Notes under the pieces: model-generated
The model's input: the letters and a program-made list of their open reading frames with translations, nothing else
Told to the model about the DNA's origin: nothing
Database searches by the model: none
Program-made: the position numbers and the translations under genes
In this document: in pieces, positions 1 through 9,289 of the stretch
Numbering within the stretch: the stretch's first letter is position 1
How the letters are laid out: the number at the start of each line of letters is the position of its first letter
Assembly: GCF_049310025.1 (NCBI RefSeq)
Contig: NZ_JBJYKD010000009.1
Coordinates: 47,090 to 111,089, forward strand
Length of the DNA: 64,000 nt
Origin: JBJYKD01 sp049310025
Lineage (GTDB): Bacteria > Bacillota > Thermosediminibacteria > Thermosediminibacterales > Tepidanaerobacteraceae
Reading direction: 5' to 3'

Positions 1-69
1 GCCCAGGTCGTTTTTTATCTTGTAAAAGGCCTCCTGGACATTTTCTGCTATATATGTCTTTATTTTCAT
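1..69 (-). CDS. flhF: FlhF N-terminus (partial, runs off the left edge)
   Basis: Only the first 23 codons are inside the window. They read MKIKTYIAENVQEAFYKIKN and onward, which fits the start of the SRP-type GTPase FlhF, whose N-terminus typically begins with a MK-x-K-x-Y/F strand and an acidic helix. The start codon overlaps the flhA stop as TAATG, so the two are translationally coupled. FlhF directs flagellar placement and number, and follows flhA in Bacillus and many Clostridia. Neither the GTPase domain nor the stop is visible, so the call rests on the N-terminus and the gene order. Confidence 0.8.
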   Translation of the reverse strand, partial: MKIKTYIAENVQEAFYKIKNDLG

Positions 70-2099
70 TAAACCACCACCGTCCCTACTGATTTAACCT
101 CAACCCCCGGTTCGAGTTCATTATATGAGAGCACCGGCAGAAAAGAAAAATAATCTTCTATAATTCTTCTGAAATACATTCTTACTAACGGATTTGTCAA
201 TACCACCGGGGAAATACCTTTCATGTTTAATTCGTTTATTATCCTGGCAAGGGAATTTCGTATTTTTTGAATAGCAGAAGGCTCCAGCGAAATGAATGTC
301 CCCTGCTCGTTTTGACGGATGGAATCCAGTATTTGTTTTTCGAGCTGGGCATCAAGGGTTATGACCTGGATTTTTTTATCGTTTGCAAAGCGGCTGGTAA
401 TAACCCGCTTTAATCTTTGTCTTACATATTCAGTAAGCATGTCGGTGTCTTTTGTCAGGTTGGCATAGTCCCCCAGCGCTTCCAGGATGGTAACCATATC
501 CCTGATGGGAACATTTTCCTTTAATAAATTTGACAGGACTTTTTGAACTTCACCCAGAGAAAGTACTTTGGGAACAAGGTCTTCCACCACCGAAGGGTAC
601 TGTTCCTTAAGATTATCCAGCATGTTCTTGACTTCCTGCCTTCCCAGCAATTCGTGGGCAAAAGATTTTATGACTTCCGTCAGGTGAGTGGCAAGTACCG
701 ATGAAGCGTCAACCACGGTATAGCCCTGGAGTTCCGCCGCTTCCCTTTTGTCGCCGGTGATCCATTTGGCCTGAAGGCCGAACGCCGGTTCTCTAGTCTC
801 AATGCCATCTATATCTATCGGCCCGCCGGTAGGGTTCATCACCATATAATGGTCGGTCTTTAATTCCCCCCTGGCAGCCTCGACTCCTTTTATTTTAATA
901 ACGTATTCATTCGGTTTTAATTGAATGTTGTCCCTCAAACGTATCATGGGCACCACCATTCCCAGGTCAAGAGCACACTGGCGGCGTATCATTACCACCC
1001 TGTCCAGCAGATCTCCGCCCTGGTTGACGTCAGCAAGTGGAATGATGTTATATCCAAATTCCACTTCTATGGGGTCCACCTGCAGCAGTGAGAAGATGTT
1101 TTCCGGTTTCCTCATCTCCTCCAATTCTTTTTGCTTTTGCATCTGCTCTTTTTTCATATCTTCATGCCTGGATATGTTCTCTACGGAAAAACCCAGGTAA
1201 CCAAACGCTGCGGCCAGAATCAAAAAAGGTATGTGGGGAAGACCCGGAATAAAAGCAAATATACCCAACACTCCGGAAGCGATCAAAAGCAGCTTTGGAT
1301 ATGATACCAGCTGTTTTACAAGATCTTCACCCAGATTACCGGAACTCGCCGCTTTGGTAACGACTATACCGGTGGCTGTCGATATTAAAAGCGCCGGGAT
1401 CTGACTTACAAGGCCGTCCCCTACCGCAAGCAGGGTATATCTGTTTGCGGCGGTGGCCAGATCGAGTTGCTGAAAAACCACCCCGGTTATGAGGCCGCCG
1501 ATGACGTTAATGACGGTAATAATTATGCCGGCAATTGCGTCACCTTTTACGAATTTGCTGGCGCCGTCCATGGCGCCGTAAAAGTCGGCCTCTCTCTGTA
1601 TTTCCTGTCGTCTCTGTCTGGCTTCGCTTTCGCTGATAATCCCGGCGTTTAAATCGGCATCTATGCTCATTTGCTTTCCAGGCATGGCATCCAGGGTAAA
1701 TCTGGCCGCCACTTCGGCCACCCTTTCGGCCCCCCTGGTAATGACGATAAATTGCACGACTATGATTATCAAGAATATAATAAATCCTACCAGAACATTC
1801 CCCCTGACCACAAAATTTCCGAAGGCTTCAATTACCCTGCCGGCAAAACCGTTGAGCAGGATTAGCCTTGTGGAGGATATGTTGAGGGAAAGCCTGAGTA
1901 TTGTAGTAAGCAACAACAGCGACGGGAAAATGGAGAAATCCAGAGGCTTTTCCATGTTCATGGATATAAGTAAAATCAACAGCGAAATGGTTATGTTAAA
2001 AGAGAGCAGCACATCTAACAGCCATGTGGGCAAAGGTATTACCATCATCACTACAACCATAATTGCCAGCAAAGCCACGGCCATATCTCCGAATCTCAT
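69..2099 (-). CDS. flhA: Flagellar type III export apparatus protein FlhA
   Basis: FlhA is the large export-gate subunit of the flagellar type III secretion system and docks chaperone-substrate complexes in the cytoplasm. The 676-residue product has the family's usual length. The first half (about residues 1-310) is a series of hydrophobic membrane segments starting with a run of Met/Val/Ile. The second half is a soluble cytoplasmic domain. The conserved membrane-cytoplasm loop with charged residues (PGKQMSIDADLNAG) is present near residue 140. The gene overlaps flhB by ATGA and flhF by one base, so it sits in a tightly coupled block. Confidence 0.97.
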   Translation of the reverse strand: MRFGDMAVALLAIMVVVMMVIPLPTWLLDVLLSFNITISLLILLISMNMEKPLDFSIFPSLLLLTTILRLSLNISSTRLILLNGFAGRVIEAFGNFVVRGNVLVGFIIFLIIIVVQFIVITRGAERVAEVAARFTLDAMPGKQMSIDADLNAGIISESEARQRRQEIQREADFYGAMDGASKFVKGDAIAGIIITVINVIGGLITGVVFQQLDLATAANRYTLLAVGDGLVSQIPALLISTATGIVVTKAASSGNLGEDLVKQLVSYPKLLLIASGVLGIFAFIPGLPHIPFLILAAAFGYLGFSVENISRHEDMKKEQMQKQKELEEMRKPENIFSLLQVDPIEVEFGYNIIPLADVNQGGDLLDRVVMIRRQCALDLGMVVPMIRLRDNIQLKPNEYVIKIKGVEAARGELKTDHYMVMNPTGGPIDIDGIETREPAFGLQAKWITGDKREAAELQGYTVVDASSVLATHLTEVIKSFAHELLGRQEVKNMLDNLKEQYPSVVEDLVPKVLSLGEVQKVLSNLLKENVPIRDMVTILEALGDYANLTKDTDMLTEYVRQRLKRVITSRFANDKKIQVITLDAQLEKQILDSIRQNEQGTFISLEPSAIQKIRNSLARIINELNMKGISPVVLTNPLVRMYFRRIIEDYFSFLPVLSYNELEPGVEVKSVGTVVV

Positions 2100-3178
2100 T
2101 TATTATATCTCCCCTCCCGCAGCGCGTAAACAAAGGCGAGAACCTCCGCCACAGCATGATAAAGTTCCTCAGGGATCATTTCGCCCACTTCTACCGATTT
2201 GTATAATACTTGTGCAAGGGGTTTGTTTTCTACTATGGGTATGTCTGCTTCTTCAGCTATTTCTTTTATCTTCTGGGCTGTTTTATCCCGGCCCTTCGCC
2301 AGAACTACCGGCGCCACATTGACCGATGCGTCGTATCCAAGAGCTACAGCCAGGTGAGTGGGGTTTGTAATAACGACATCGGCTTTTTTTACATCCTGCA
2401 TCATCCTGTTCCTGGCCATCTGCCGCTGTATCTGGCGAATTCTTGATTTTATCTGGGGATTGCCTTCCACTTCCTTAAACTCTTCCCTGATGTCTTCCTT
2501 GGACATCATCAAGCCGGATTCATACTCATACCACTGATAAAAATAGTCAAAAACTGATAGTATAAGTAAGGTTATACCGGCCTTAATTCCGATATTGAAG
2601 GCCGTATTGCTAAGTACTACAAACGAGGAATTCACATCCATATCCAGCATAAGCGGGAATTCTTCCTTGACATTCATTAAAGCGCCATAGACAACATAAC
2701 CCACAACCAATATTTTAAATACGGATTTTATAAGCTCAGCCAGACTCCTTCTGGAGAATATACGTTTCAATCCTTCAAAGGGATTTATTCTGTCCAGCTT
2801 CGGCAAAATGGGTTCAAGGCTGAAAACATAACCTATCTGAAGGTAATTGGCAAAAATGCCCGCTGCTGTAATCGCCAGGCCCACAGGCGCCGCCACTTTT
2901 CCGATAAATTCCAGCATTTTCCGAAAAAGGGCTGATATTTGTAAAACACTGTATAAATCCTCTCTATTTGCGTAGTTGGTCAAAATGTCTTTAAAAAAAC
3001 CCAAAAGGTTTTGTATTATATAATCCCCAAAGATTTTTAGCAGTGAAAAGGCCGCCAGCAATATAATGGCAGAATTCAATTCTCTGCTGGAGAATACCTG
3101 GCCTCTTTCCCGGGCTTTTTGCCTTCTTCTTGGGGTTGCCTTCTCTGTTTTTTCCTGTGCAAACAGCTGAAGGTTCAT
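2096..3178 (-). CDS. flhB: Flagellar export switch protein FlhB
   Basis: FlhB sets export specificity, switching from rod/hook to filament substrates when it cleaves itself. The 360-residue product has four N-terminal hydrophobic segments and a soluble C-terminal domain. The autocleavage motif NPTH is at about residues 272-275, inside VVITNPTHLAVAL. The N-terminus (EKTEKATPRRRQKARERGQV) is the typical FlhB signature. It overlaps fliR upstream and flhA downstream, each by four bases (ATGA). Confidence 0.97.
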   Translation of the reverse strand: MNLQLFAQEKTEKATPRRRQKARERGQVFSSRELNSAIILLAAFSLLKIFGDYIIQNLLGFFKDILTNYANREDLYSVLQISALFRKMLEFIGKVAAPVGLAITAAGIFANYLQIGYVFSLEPILPKLDRINPFEGLKRIFSRRSLAELIKSVFKILVVGYVVYGALMNVKEEFPLMLDMDVNSSFVVLSNTAFNIGIKAGITLLILSVFDYFYQWYEYESGLMMSKEDIREEFKEVEGNPQIKSRIRQIQRQMARNRMMQDVKKADVVITNPTHLAVALGYDASVNVAPVVLAKGRDKTAQKIKEIAEEADIPIVENKPLAQVLYKSVEVGEMIPEELYHAVAEVLAFVYALREGRYNK

Positions 3179-3954
3179 GGTCCCTTTAACATTCCCCGCA
3201 ATATTAAAAGAATATTGTCATATGCGCCGTTAAAAATAACATCCAGGGCCACTATAAACATTGGAAAAACAAAAATCATTCCCACAATGCCCACAAATAT
3301 CTTTAATGGAAGACCCACTATGAAAACATTCATCTGGGGTACTGTTCTGGCGATGATTCCCAGGGCCAGGTCGGTTAAAAATATCATCGACACAACCGGA
3401 AAACTGACCTTCACACCGATTGAAAACATGTCCACAAAACTCGATCTAATTGCGCTAAACAAATTGCCTGTGAAAATGGCCTTCCCCAGCGGAACAATTT
3501 CAAAGCTCTTTATTATGGCCGAAATTAACACATGATGGCCGTTTACGGTTAAAAAGACGAGTATGGTGACAATATAGTAGAAATTTCCCATCAAAGGCAC
3601 CTGATTGCTGCTCTGGGGATCTATTACATTCACTATTCCAAAACCCATTTGCATATCTATTATTTCGCCGGCGACATATAATGCCGAAAACATGAGCAAT
3701 GTTATATACCCTACAGCAACACCCACCGTAGTTTCTTTTACAGCCAAAATCGCAAGGTCCCATAAACCGCCGGTATAAGAAATTTCGGTGGCTAACGGGT
3801 AAATGATAAAAGAAAGCAATGCGGCTAAACCTATCCTCGCCTGGACTGGAAACTCACGCCTTCCAAAAACCGGTGTAAGCATTAAAAAGCCCATACATCT
3901 GAATAACACCAGCAAAAATTTTATTAACCCCTGTTCGAAAAACCATGTGTTCAT
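3175..3954 (-). CDS. fliR: Flagellar export gate protein FliR
   Basis: FliR forms part of the FliPQR export channel in the basal body membrane. The 259-residue protein is almost entirely hydrophobic, with about six membrane stretches, and has the family's usual length. It begins with an ATG, and its end overlaps the flhB start by four bases. The order fliP-fliQ-fliR-flhB-flhA is the standard export-gate gene block. Confidence 0.95.
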   Translation of the reverse strand: MNTWFFEQGLIKFLLVLFRCMGFLMLTPVFGRREFPVQARIGLAALLSFIIYPLATEISYTGGLWDLAILAVKETTVGVAVGYITLLMFSALYVAGEIIDMQMGFGIVNVIDPQSSNQVPLMGNFYYIVTILVFLTVNGHHVLISAIIKSFEIVPLGKAIFTGNLFSAIRSSFVDMFSIGVKVSFPVVSMIFLTDLALGIIARTVPQMNVFIVGLPLKIFVGIVGMIFVFPMFIVALDVIFNGAYDNILLILRGMLKGP

Positions 3955-3971
3955 GCCGCGTCACCGGTAGT

Positions 3972-4241
3972 TCAATAGATAAAAGCAGGCAGTTGAGAAA
4001 AAAGGTCGAATGTAAATTGTAATATAATATTTAGCATCCACGGCCCAAATACTATCATGGCCACCATCACGGCAATAATTTTGGGCACAAAAGTCAGCGT
4101 CTGTTCCTGGATCTGAGTCGTGGCCTGCAGAATGCTCACAAATATCCCCACCAGCATGCCGAGACCCAGAATGGGTGCGGATACCAGTAACGCTACGGTT
4201 AAAGCCTGCTGACCTAGATGTAATACCATTTCCTGCGTCAA
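3972..4241 (-). CDS. fliQ: Flagellar export gate protein FliQ
   Basis: FliQ is the small channel subunit of the FliPQR gate. The 89-residue product has two hydrophobic helices flanking a polar turn with TTQIQEQTLTFVPK, which is characteristic of the family. Translation probably begins at a TTG, giving an N-terminus (MTQEMVLHLGQQAL) that aligns with family members; an ATG four codons later would shorten it unusually. It lies 21 bases after fliP. Confidence 0.95.
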   Translation of the reverse strand: MTQEMVLHLGQQALTVALLVSAPILGLGMLVGIFVSILQATTQIQEQTLTFVPKIIAVMVAMIVFGPWMLNIILQFTFDLFSQLPAFIY

Positions 4242-4262
4242 CTTAAATTACACCCCGCTTAA

Positions 4263-5030
4263 TCAACGAAATCCAGCTATAAGTGAATTGATTACAAGGT
4301 TCCACCCGTCCACCATGACGAACAGCAGTATTTTAAAGGGCAAAGATATCATTATGGGCGGCAACATCAGCATGCCCATGGACATCAATGTGCTTGAAAC
4401 AATGATGTCTATTACCAAAAATGGTATAAATATAACAAATCCCATCTGAAAGGCCGTTTTTAGCTCGCTTATGATAAAAGCCGGGATCAAAACATACGTG
4501 GGTACGTCTTCAAGAGTTTTAACTTCCTTCTGCAAATTGGCATAGTGCAGGAATAGCGCCAGGTCTTTTTCTCTTGTTTGCCTGAACATAAAATCCCTTA
4601 AGGGCTGCTGAGCGCGTTGCAGAGCTTCTTCTGTGGTTATCTCTTGTTTCATATATGGCTGAAGGGCCTGGGTGTTGATATTGCTCCAGACCGGGGCCAT
4701 GACAAAAACGGTCATAAACAGCGCAAGGCCGATCAGGACCTGGTTGGGCGGCACCTGCTGCATCCCCAGACCGTTTCGAACAAACGAGAGCACCACGATG
4801 ATACGCGTGAATGATGTCATCATAATCAGAATAGACGGCGCAAGTGAAAGAATGGTCAGGAGAAGTATAATTTGCAGAGTTAGAGCCGTTTGGGCTGGAT
4901 TTTGGGCTGGCTGAATGAAGTGTATAGAAGGAATCGGCAACTGCGGTGCCGCATATGCCGTCTTCCCATAACTTAACATCAGCCAGCTCGATACTCCCGT
5001 TTTTAGCAGCAATTTAAAATATTTTCTCAT
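4263..5030 (-). CDS. fliP: Flagellar export gate protein FliP
   Basis: FliP forms the pentameric core of the export gate. The 255-residue product starts with a cleavable-type signal peptide (basic MRKYFK, hydrophobic core, AYAA cleavage region near residue 28), as is usual for FliP. Four further membrane segments follow, with the family motif MTSFTRIIVVLSFVRNGLG near residue 70. It overlaps the end of fliO by ATGA. Confidence 0.96.
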   Translation of the reverse strand: MRKYFKLLLKTGVSSWLMLSYGKTAYAAPQLPIPSIHFIQPAQNPAQTALTLQIILLLTILSLAPSILIMMTSFTRIIVVLSFVRNGLGMQQVPPNQVLIGLALFMTVFVMAPVWSNINTQALQPYMKQEITTEEALQRAQQPLRDFMFRQTREKDLALFLHYANLQKEVKTLEDVPTYVLIPAFIISELKTAFQMGFVIFIPFLVIDIIVSSTLMSMGMLMLPPIMISLPFKILLFVMVDGWNLVINSLIAGFR

Positions 5031-5566
5031 GCACCCTCACCGTTCTTTGTTTTCCCCAGATGCTCCCTGACTTTTTTTAATATACCGTCCAAATGGCCCG
5101 CAAAATCGCCGGCATTCATTAACTTGAAATCTGCTTCCACATCGTTAATCAATTCAGTTTCTTTTTCTCCCAGCTTATCCAGGATGCAAAGCCCCTTTTC
5201 CGACGCCCCCACCATTAATAACCCCTGGGGCGCTTTAATAATGTAAATCATGCGATTGTTGCCTAAAGGTAAATGGTCGATGACCTCCATGTATTTGCTT
5301 TTAAGCCGCAAATGTCCCTGGTGCTTTGCCAGCCACCTGGTGGTTACATAGGCCAGGAGGCAAATGAGTATGAAAAACAAAAGGTAGACAAAAAGAGTCA
5401 GTGCACCGTCAATTATTGAATAATTTTGTATCTGCGGTCTCTGGAGGTTTTCAAAATTGTAATTCTTCAGGTTGTTTACATCCATTGGAGACGCATACCC
5501 GCTTATCTCCCCCATGACGAGAATTCCTGCCGAGTGGATTAAAAAAAAGATAATCGATTTTTTCAT
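5027..5566 (-). CDS. fliO: Flagellar biosynthesis protein FliO
   Basis: FliO assists FliP assembly and is poorly conserved. The 179-residue protein has an N-terminal hydrophobic segment (possibly a signal), a second membrane helix near residues 53-73, and then a cytoplasmic domain with the family pattern KSKYMEVIDHLPLGNNRMIYIIK. Position between cheY and fliP, with a four-base overlap with fliP, supports the call. Length and layout match FliO/FliZ of Firmicutes. Confidence 0.88.
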   Translation of the reverse strand: MKKSIIFFLIHSAGILVMGEISGYASPMDVNNLKNYNFENLQRPQIQNYSIIDGALTLFVYLLFFILICLLAYVTTRWLAKHQGHLRLKSKYMEVIDHLPLGNNRMIYIIKAPQGLLMVGASEKGLCILDKLGEKETELINDVEADFKLMNAGDFAGHLDGILKKVREHLGKTKNGEGA

Positions 5567-5593
5567 AAAATATACCTTCTTTTAATTTATCCT

Positions 5594-5953
5594 TTAACTT
5601 AGAGCCTTTTTTACCGCCTCCAGGACCCTTTCCGGTTGGAAAGGTTTAACAATAAAGTCCCTGGCGCCAGCCTGGATGGCATCTATTACCATCGCCTGCT
5701 GTCCCATGGCAGAACACATAATTATTCTTGCAGTGGGGTCCAATGCCTTTATTTTTCTTACTGCTTCAATTCCATCCATCTCCGGCATTGTAATATCCAT
5801 TACTACAAGATTTGGCTTGAACTCCTGGTATTTCTCAACGGCCACAGCGCCGTTTTCGGCTTCCGCAACCACCTGATAGCCGTTTTTAGTCAATATATCC
5901 TTGATCATCATCCGCATAAAAGCCGCGTCATCTACTATCAGAATTCCACCCAT
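5594..5953 (-). CDS. cheY: Chemotaxis response regulator CheY
   Basis: This is a stand-alone receiver domain of 119 residues. The acidic pocket (ILIVDD), phospho-acceptor Asp (about D53 in VVMDITMPEMDG), the Ser of MCSAMGQQ and the conserved Lys of FIVKPF are all present. I recognise it as close to B. subtilis CheY, which binds FliM when phosphorylated and changes flagellar rotation. I chose the ATG at 5953 because GGGAGG lies 9 bases before it; an ATG three codons earlier abuts that site. It sits directly after fliY, as in Bacillus. Confidence 0.96.
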   Translation of the reverse strand: MGGILIVDDAAFMRMMIKDILTKNGYQVVAEAENGAVAVEKYQEFKPNLVVMDITMPEMDGIEAVRKIKALDPTARIIMCSAMGQQAMVIDAIQAGARDFIVKPFQPERVLEAVKKALS

Positions 5954-5971
5954 CAAACTCATCCTCCCAAT

Positions 5972-7057
5972 TTACTGTAAGCTGTTAACTTTTTCCATAG
6001 AATTTACGATTTCCGTAATTCTAACGCCAAAATTTTCGTCAATGACCACCACTTCACCCTTTGCAACAAACTTTCCATTTATCAAGATATCCACAGGTTC
6101 TCCGGCCATCTTATTCAGTTCCACAATGGTGCCGGGACCGAACTCCAGTATATCTTTTATTGTTTTTACCGTTCTCCCCAGTTCAACGGTGACTTCCAGG
6201 GGGACGTCCATAATTAAATCCAGGCTTGCGTTATGAGGAATTGTTTGTTCGGGTTCAAAGTTTTCAAATTGAACCGGGGTAACCGTTACAACTTTCCCCT
6301 TTTCATGACCTCCCGTTTTTTGCTCCAAACCCTGCGGTGCAGGCGCCTGTTTTGGTTCAGCAGCAGCGCTTTGCGCCGGCATGGCCGGCTCCTCCACATT
6401 TTTTGTATCGCCGTATTGATTGTAAACATATTCTACAAGAGTTTTAGCAAAACCGATGGGCATTAACTGCATAATTTCACTTTTCAGGAAATCGCCGACT
6501 TCCATCTTAAACGAAATATTTACTATCTCTTCATTTTCCTCAAAGTACCCCTTTAAAGAATCACTGGCAAAATTGATTTTTACCACTCTCGGCGGCGATA
6601 TGTTAATATCCTTTTTCAACATTGTCGATAGAGAAGTGGCTGCCGACCCCATCATCTGGTTCATGGCTTCTCCAACTGCGCTAAGCCTCAGGTCATCCAG
6701 CTGAAAGTCCGTATTTTTACCATCGCCGCCCATCATGAGATCGGCGATGATCTTGGCGTCCTCTTCTTTTATGATCATCAGGTTGCTGCCATGCAATCCC
6801 TTCGTGTAGTCGACTTCCACGACTATGAAAGGCATGGGGTACAACTCTTTTAATTTTTTCATGCTTGTTATGCTCACATGCGGGGTTGTTATGACAACCT
6901 TGTTGCGGAGCAGTGAATACAGGGTGGTGGCCGAAGTTCCTATGGAAATATTGCCTATTTCTCCCAGAGCGTCAATTTCTTCTCTTGTCAGAGCGGCCTC
7001 GTTTTGACTTCTGATGAGCTCTCTTATTTCATCATCGGATAACAGCTGATCATCCAT
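5972..7057 (-). CDS. fliY: Flagellar motor switch phosphatase FliY
   Basis: FliY is a C-ring component that also dephosphorylates CheY-P, replacing FliN in many Firmicutes. The 361 residues begin with a FliM-like peptide (LLSDDEIRELI). A CheC-type region follows with two ExxN phosphatase motifs (EIGN near residue 31 and EAMN near residue 130). A variable Ala/Gln/Pro-rich linker leads to a C-terminal SpoA (FliN) domain of about 75 residues. It overlaps fliM by 8 bases and is followed by cheY. No separate fliN is seen. Confidence 0.95.
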   Translation of the reverse strand: MDDQLLSDDEIRELIRSQNEAALTREEIDALGEIGNISIGTSATTLYSLLRNKVVITTPHVSITSMKKLKELYPMPFIVVEVDYTKGLHGSNLMIIKEEDAKIIADLMMGGDGKNTDFQLDDLRLSAVGEAMNQMMGSAATSLSTMLKKDINISPPRVVKINFASDSLKGYFEENEEIVNISFKMEVGDFLKSEIMQLMPIGFAKTLVEYVYNQYGDTKNVEEPAMPAQSAAAEPKQAPAPQGLEQKTGGHEKGKVVTVTPVQFENFEPEQTIPHNASLDLIMDVPLEVTVELGRTVKTIKDILEFGPGTIVELNKMAGEPVDILINGKFVAKGEVVVIDENFGVRITEIVNSMEKVNSLQ

Positions 7058-8045
7058 TGGATTCCTCCCCTTCCGTGACCGATTTTGTAATTTTTACAGC
7101 CATCTTATTGTTGTAAATACCTATCATACCCTTAAATTTCAGCCTGTTTTGTACGTAGATGTCCGCTTCATTTCTTACATTTTTATCCAGAGTTATGACA
7201 TCGCCGGCTTTCAGGTTGATAAAATCCCCCACGGTAATATGCGTTCTTCCTATTTCAGCCCGTATTTCTGCCCTGGTTTTAATCACTTTGCCGCTCAGTG
7301 AAAAGATATTTTTCTCAGTGCTGTCTTTTTTGGTGTTCGAAAGCCATATTTTGGTAGACAATTTTGATATGATAGGCTCTATGACAATATGAGGGATACA
7401 GATGTTTATCATACCTTCGGCTTTGCCCACTTTCGCATTGAACGTAATCAGAGCCACCGCCTCATTCGGCGACACCAGTTGAATAAACTGGGAGTTTGTC
7501 TCAAGCTTGCCTATGGTGGGGTTTATTTCAGTTATATCTATCCAGGCGTCATGTAAAATTTTTGTCATTTTCACAAAAATTTTTTCCAATATGCCGCTTT
7601 CTATCTCTGTAGGTTCACGCAGTTTTTCTTTATATTCTCCCATTCCCCCCAGCAATCTATCGACGATGGCGAAAGCTACCGATGGATTGATTTCTATCAT
7701 GCCTGCACCCTTCAAGGGGGAAAAATCCACCACCGCAATTATGGAGGGATTTGGTATAGAAGAAATAAATTCATTATAAGTCATCTGTTCAACGTAAAAT
7801 ACGCTCACCTGGACCAGGGTCCTCAATTGAGCGGATAAATAAGTCGTCAGGAGCCTGGCGAAATTCTCATGAATCATACTCAGTGTATGCAGTTGTTCTT
7901 TTGAAAATTTGTTCGGCCTCTTGAAGTCATAGGTCTTTATCTTTTTGCTGGAATCTTCTTTTTTTATTTCTTCGGCCTTTACTTCGCCCTTGGATAACGC
8001 CGCAAGGAGAGCGTCTATTTCACTCTGGGAAAGTATGTCAGACAA
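7050..8045 (-). CDS. fliM: Flagellar motor switch protein FliM
   Basis: FliM binds CheY-P and transmits the switching signal in the C-ring. The 331-residue product starts with the CheY-binding peptide DILSQSEIDALLAAL. A CheC-like middle domain and a C-terminal SpoA domain (about residues 250-325) follow. Translation starts at TTG, preceded by AAGGGGG with an 8-base gap. It lies between fliL and fliY, overlapping the latter. Confidence 0.97.
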   Translation of the reverse strand: MSDILSQSEIDALLAALSKGEVKAEEIKKEDSSKKIKTYDFKRPNKFSKEQLHTLSMIHENFARLLTTYLSAQLRTLVQVSVFYVEQMTYNEFISSIPNPSIIAVVDFSPLKGAGMIEINPSVAFAIVDRLLGGMGEYKEKLREPTEIESGILEKIFVKMTKILHDAWIDITEINPTIGKLETNSQFIQLVSPNEAVALITFNAKVGKAEGMINICIPHIVIEPIISKLSTKIWLSNTKKDSTEKNIFSLSGKVIKTRAEIRAEIGRTHITVGDFINLKAGDVITLDKNVRNEADIYVQNRLKFKGMIGIYNNKMAVKITKSVTEGEESNG

Positions 8046-8063
8046 GATTTTTTCCCCCTTGAT

Positions 8064-8522
8064 TCAATTTACTATAATGCTTGTAAAAAATACATCTTCG
8101 ACCTCTCCGCTTGACAGTATGGCGTTAATGGATTCCTTTATCTGCTTCCGCAATTCTTCCATTCCCTTGCTGTCTTTTACGCCGTCGAAATTTTTGGATC
8201 TCAGAATTGAAAAAATCCTGTCCCTTATTTCATAGTCCTTGGATTTTATCTCTTTTTCGACTTCTTTGTCGCTTAACAGGTAAACGAGGGACACTTTTAT
8301 GTAACCTCTGTCAGATAGATTTGTCAAAAAATCTCCTGCAGGGTAGGTGATATATTTGTTTTGGAGTTCAACGGCTTTTGGGCGCCCCTCACTCGATGCG
8401 TATCTTGCCACCACATAGGCTATGGATGTAGTAATCAGCATCAATATGAATAAGACGAGTATTACTAAAATTACTTTTTTCAATTCTATTCCCTTTTTTT
8501 GCCCCGGCTGTACTGTTGCCAT
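8064..8522 (-). CDS. fliL: Flagellar basal body-associated protein FliL
   Basis: FliL surrounds the stator units and supports torque. The 152-residue product has a short basic cytoplasmic N-terminus, one membrane helix (about residues 17-38) and an extracytoplasmic domain with the family-typical yITYPAGDFLTNL and late LRKQIKESINAIL patterns. It lies directly after motB, consistent with a stator role. Confidence 0.93.
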   Translation of the reverse strand: MATVQPGQKKGIELKKVILVILVLFILMLITTSIAYVVARYASSEGRPKAVELQNKYITYPAGDFLTNLSDRGYIKVSLVYLLSDKEVEKEIKSKDYEIRDRIFSILRSKNFDGVKDSKGMEELRKQIKESINAILSSGEVEDVFFTSIIVN

Positions 8523-8536
8523 AACCTTTGCCTCCT

Positions 8537-9289
8537 TTACCTGGGTTCTTCGGATTCGGACACCGATTTTAATATGACGATGTCAACCCTTCGATTCATT
8601 GCCCTGTGCTTTTCAGAATCATTGGGGGCGATCGGCCTGTATTCGCCGTAACCCGCCGCCGACAGGATGTACGGCGAAAAATTATGCTTTTCAATAAGGT
8701 ACCTGACCACGTTTACGGCCCTGGTGGTCGAAAGTTCCCAGTTTGATGGAAACTCCGGAGTATTTATAGGGACATTGTCGGTGTGGCCTTCAACCCTTAT
8801 CTGTCTATGGCTGTTTTTCAATACGGGCACGATCCTGTCCAAAATACTGATTGCTTCCTTTTTAAGATCTGCTTTTCCCGAGTCGAAAAGCACACCCTCC
8901 GTAAATCTCACCACTATGCCCCTTTCCTCCATATTGACCTGGACCCCTTTTATCTGGCTGCGGCTCAGGATTTCCTCCAGATTCTGTTCAAGGTTTTCCA
9001 TCTGCCTTTGTTCCTGAACCGATTTCAAAGATTCACCCATTTCCCCGGCCCCGACTAAATTCCCCTCACTGACGGCCGGACCGGTTTCCAGTATACCCAG
9101 GGACCCTTGCAGGGAAGTGATGGCCAGGTCAAATTTTTTTGTGTCGATGTTGGAGAGTGCAAACAAAAGTGCAAAAAATATTAATATCTGAGTCATTAAA
9201 TCGCCATAAGTAGTCATCCATAGCGGCGACCCCGGAGCATTTTCTTCGCGGTTATTTTGTCGTCTGCTGCCAGGCAAGATCTTCACCAC
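8537..9289 (-). CDS. motB: Flagellar stator protein MotB
   Basis: MotB anchors the stator to peptidoglycan and carries the ion-binding aspartate. The 250-residue protein has a polar N-terminus and a single membrane helix containing the conserved Asp (about D30 in WMTTYGDLMTQ). A coiled linker leads to a C-terminal OmpA-like peptidoglycan-binding domain (VEGHTDNVPINT, near residue 165). The first start is GTG and overlaps motA by 38 bases; an alternative start a few codons inside cannot be excluded. Whether H+ or Na+ drives it cannot be told from the sequence. Confidence 0.94.
   Translation of the reverse strand: MVKILPGSRRQNNREENAPGSPLWMTTYGDLMTQILIFFALLFALSNIDTKKFDLAITSLQGSLGILETGPAVSEGNLVGAGEMGESLKSVQEQRQMENLEQNLEEILSRSQIKGVQVNMEERGIVVRFTEGVLFDSGKADLKKEAISILDRIVPVLKNSHRQIRVEGHTDNVPINTPEFPSNWELSTTRAVNVVRYLIEKHNFSPYILSAAGYGEYRPIAPNDSEKHRAMNRRVDIVILKSVSESEEPR

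Noticed and set aside
1663..2322. Plus-strand frame of 219 codons antisense to flhA/flhB
   Set aside because: It crosses the flhA-flhB junction on the opposite strand and resembles no family.
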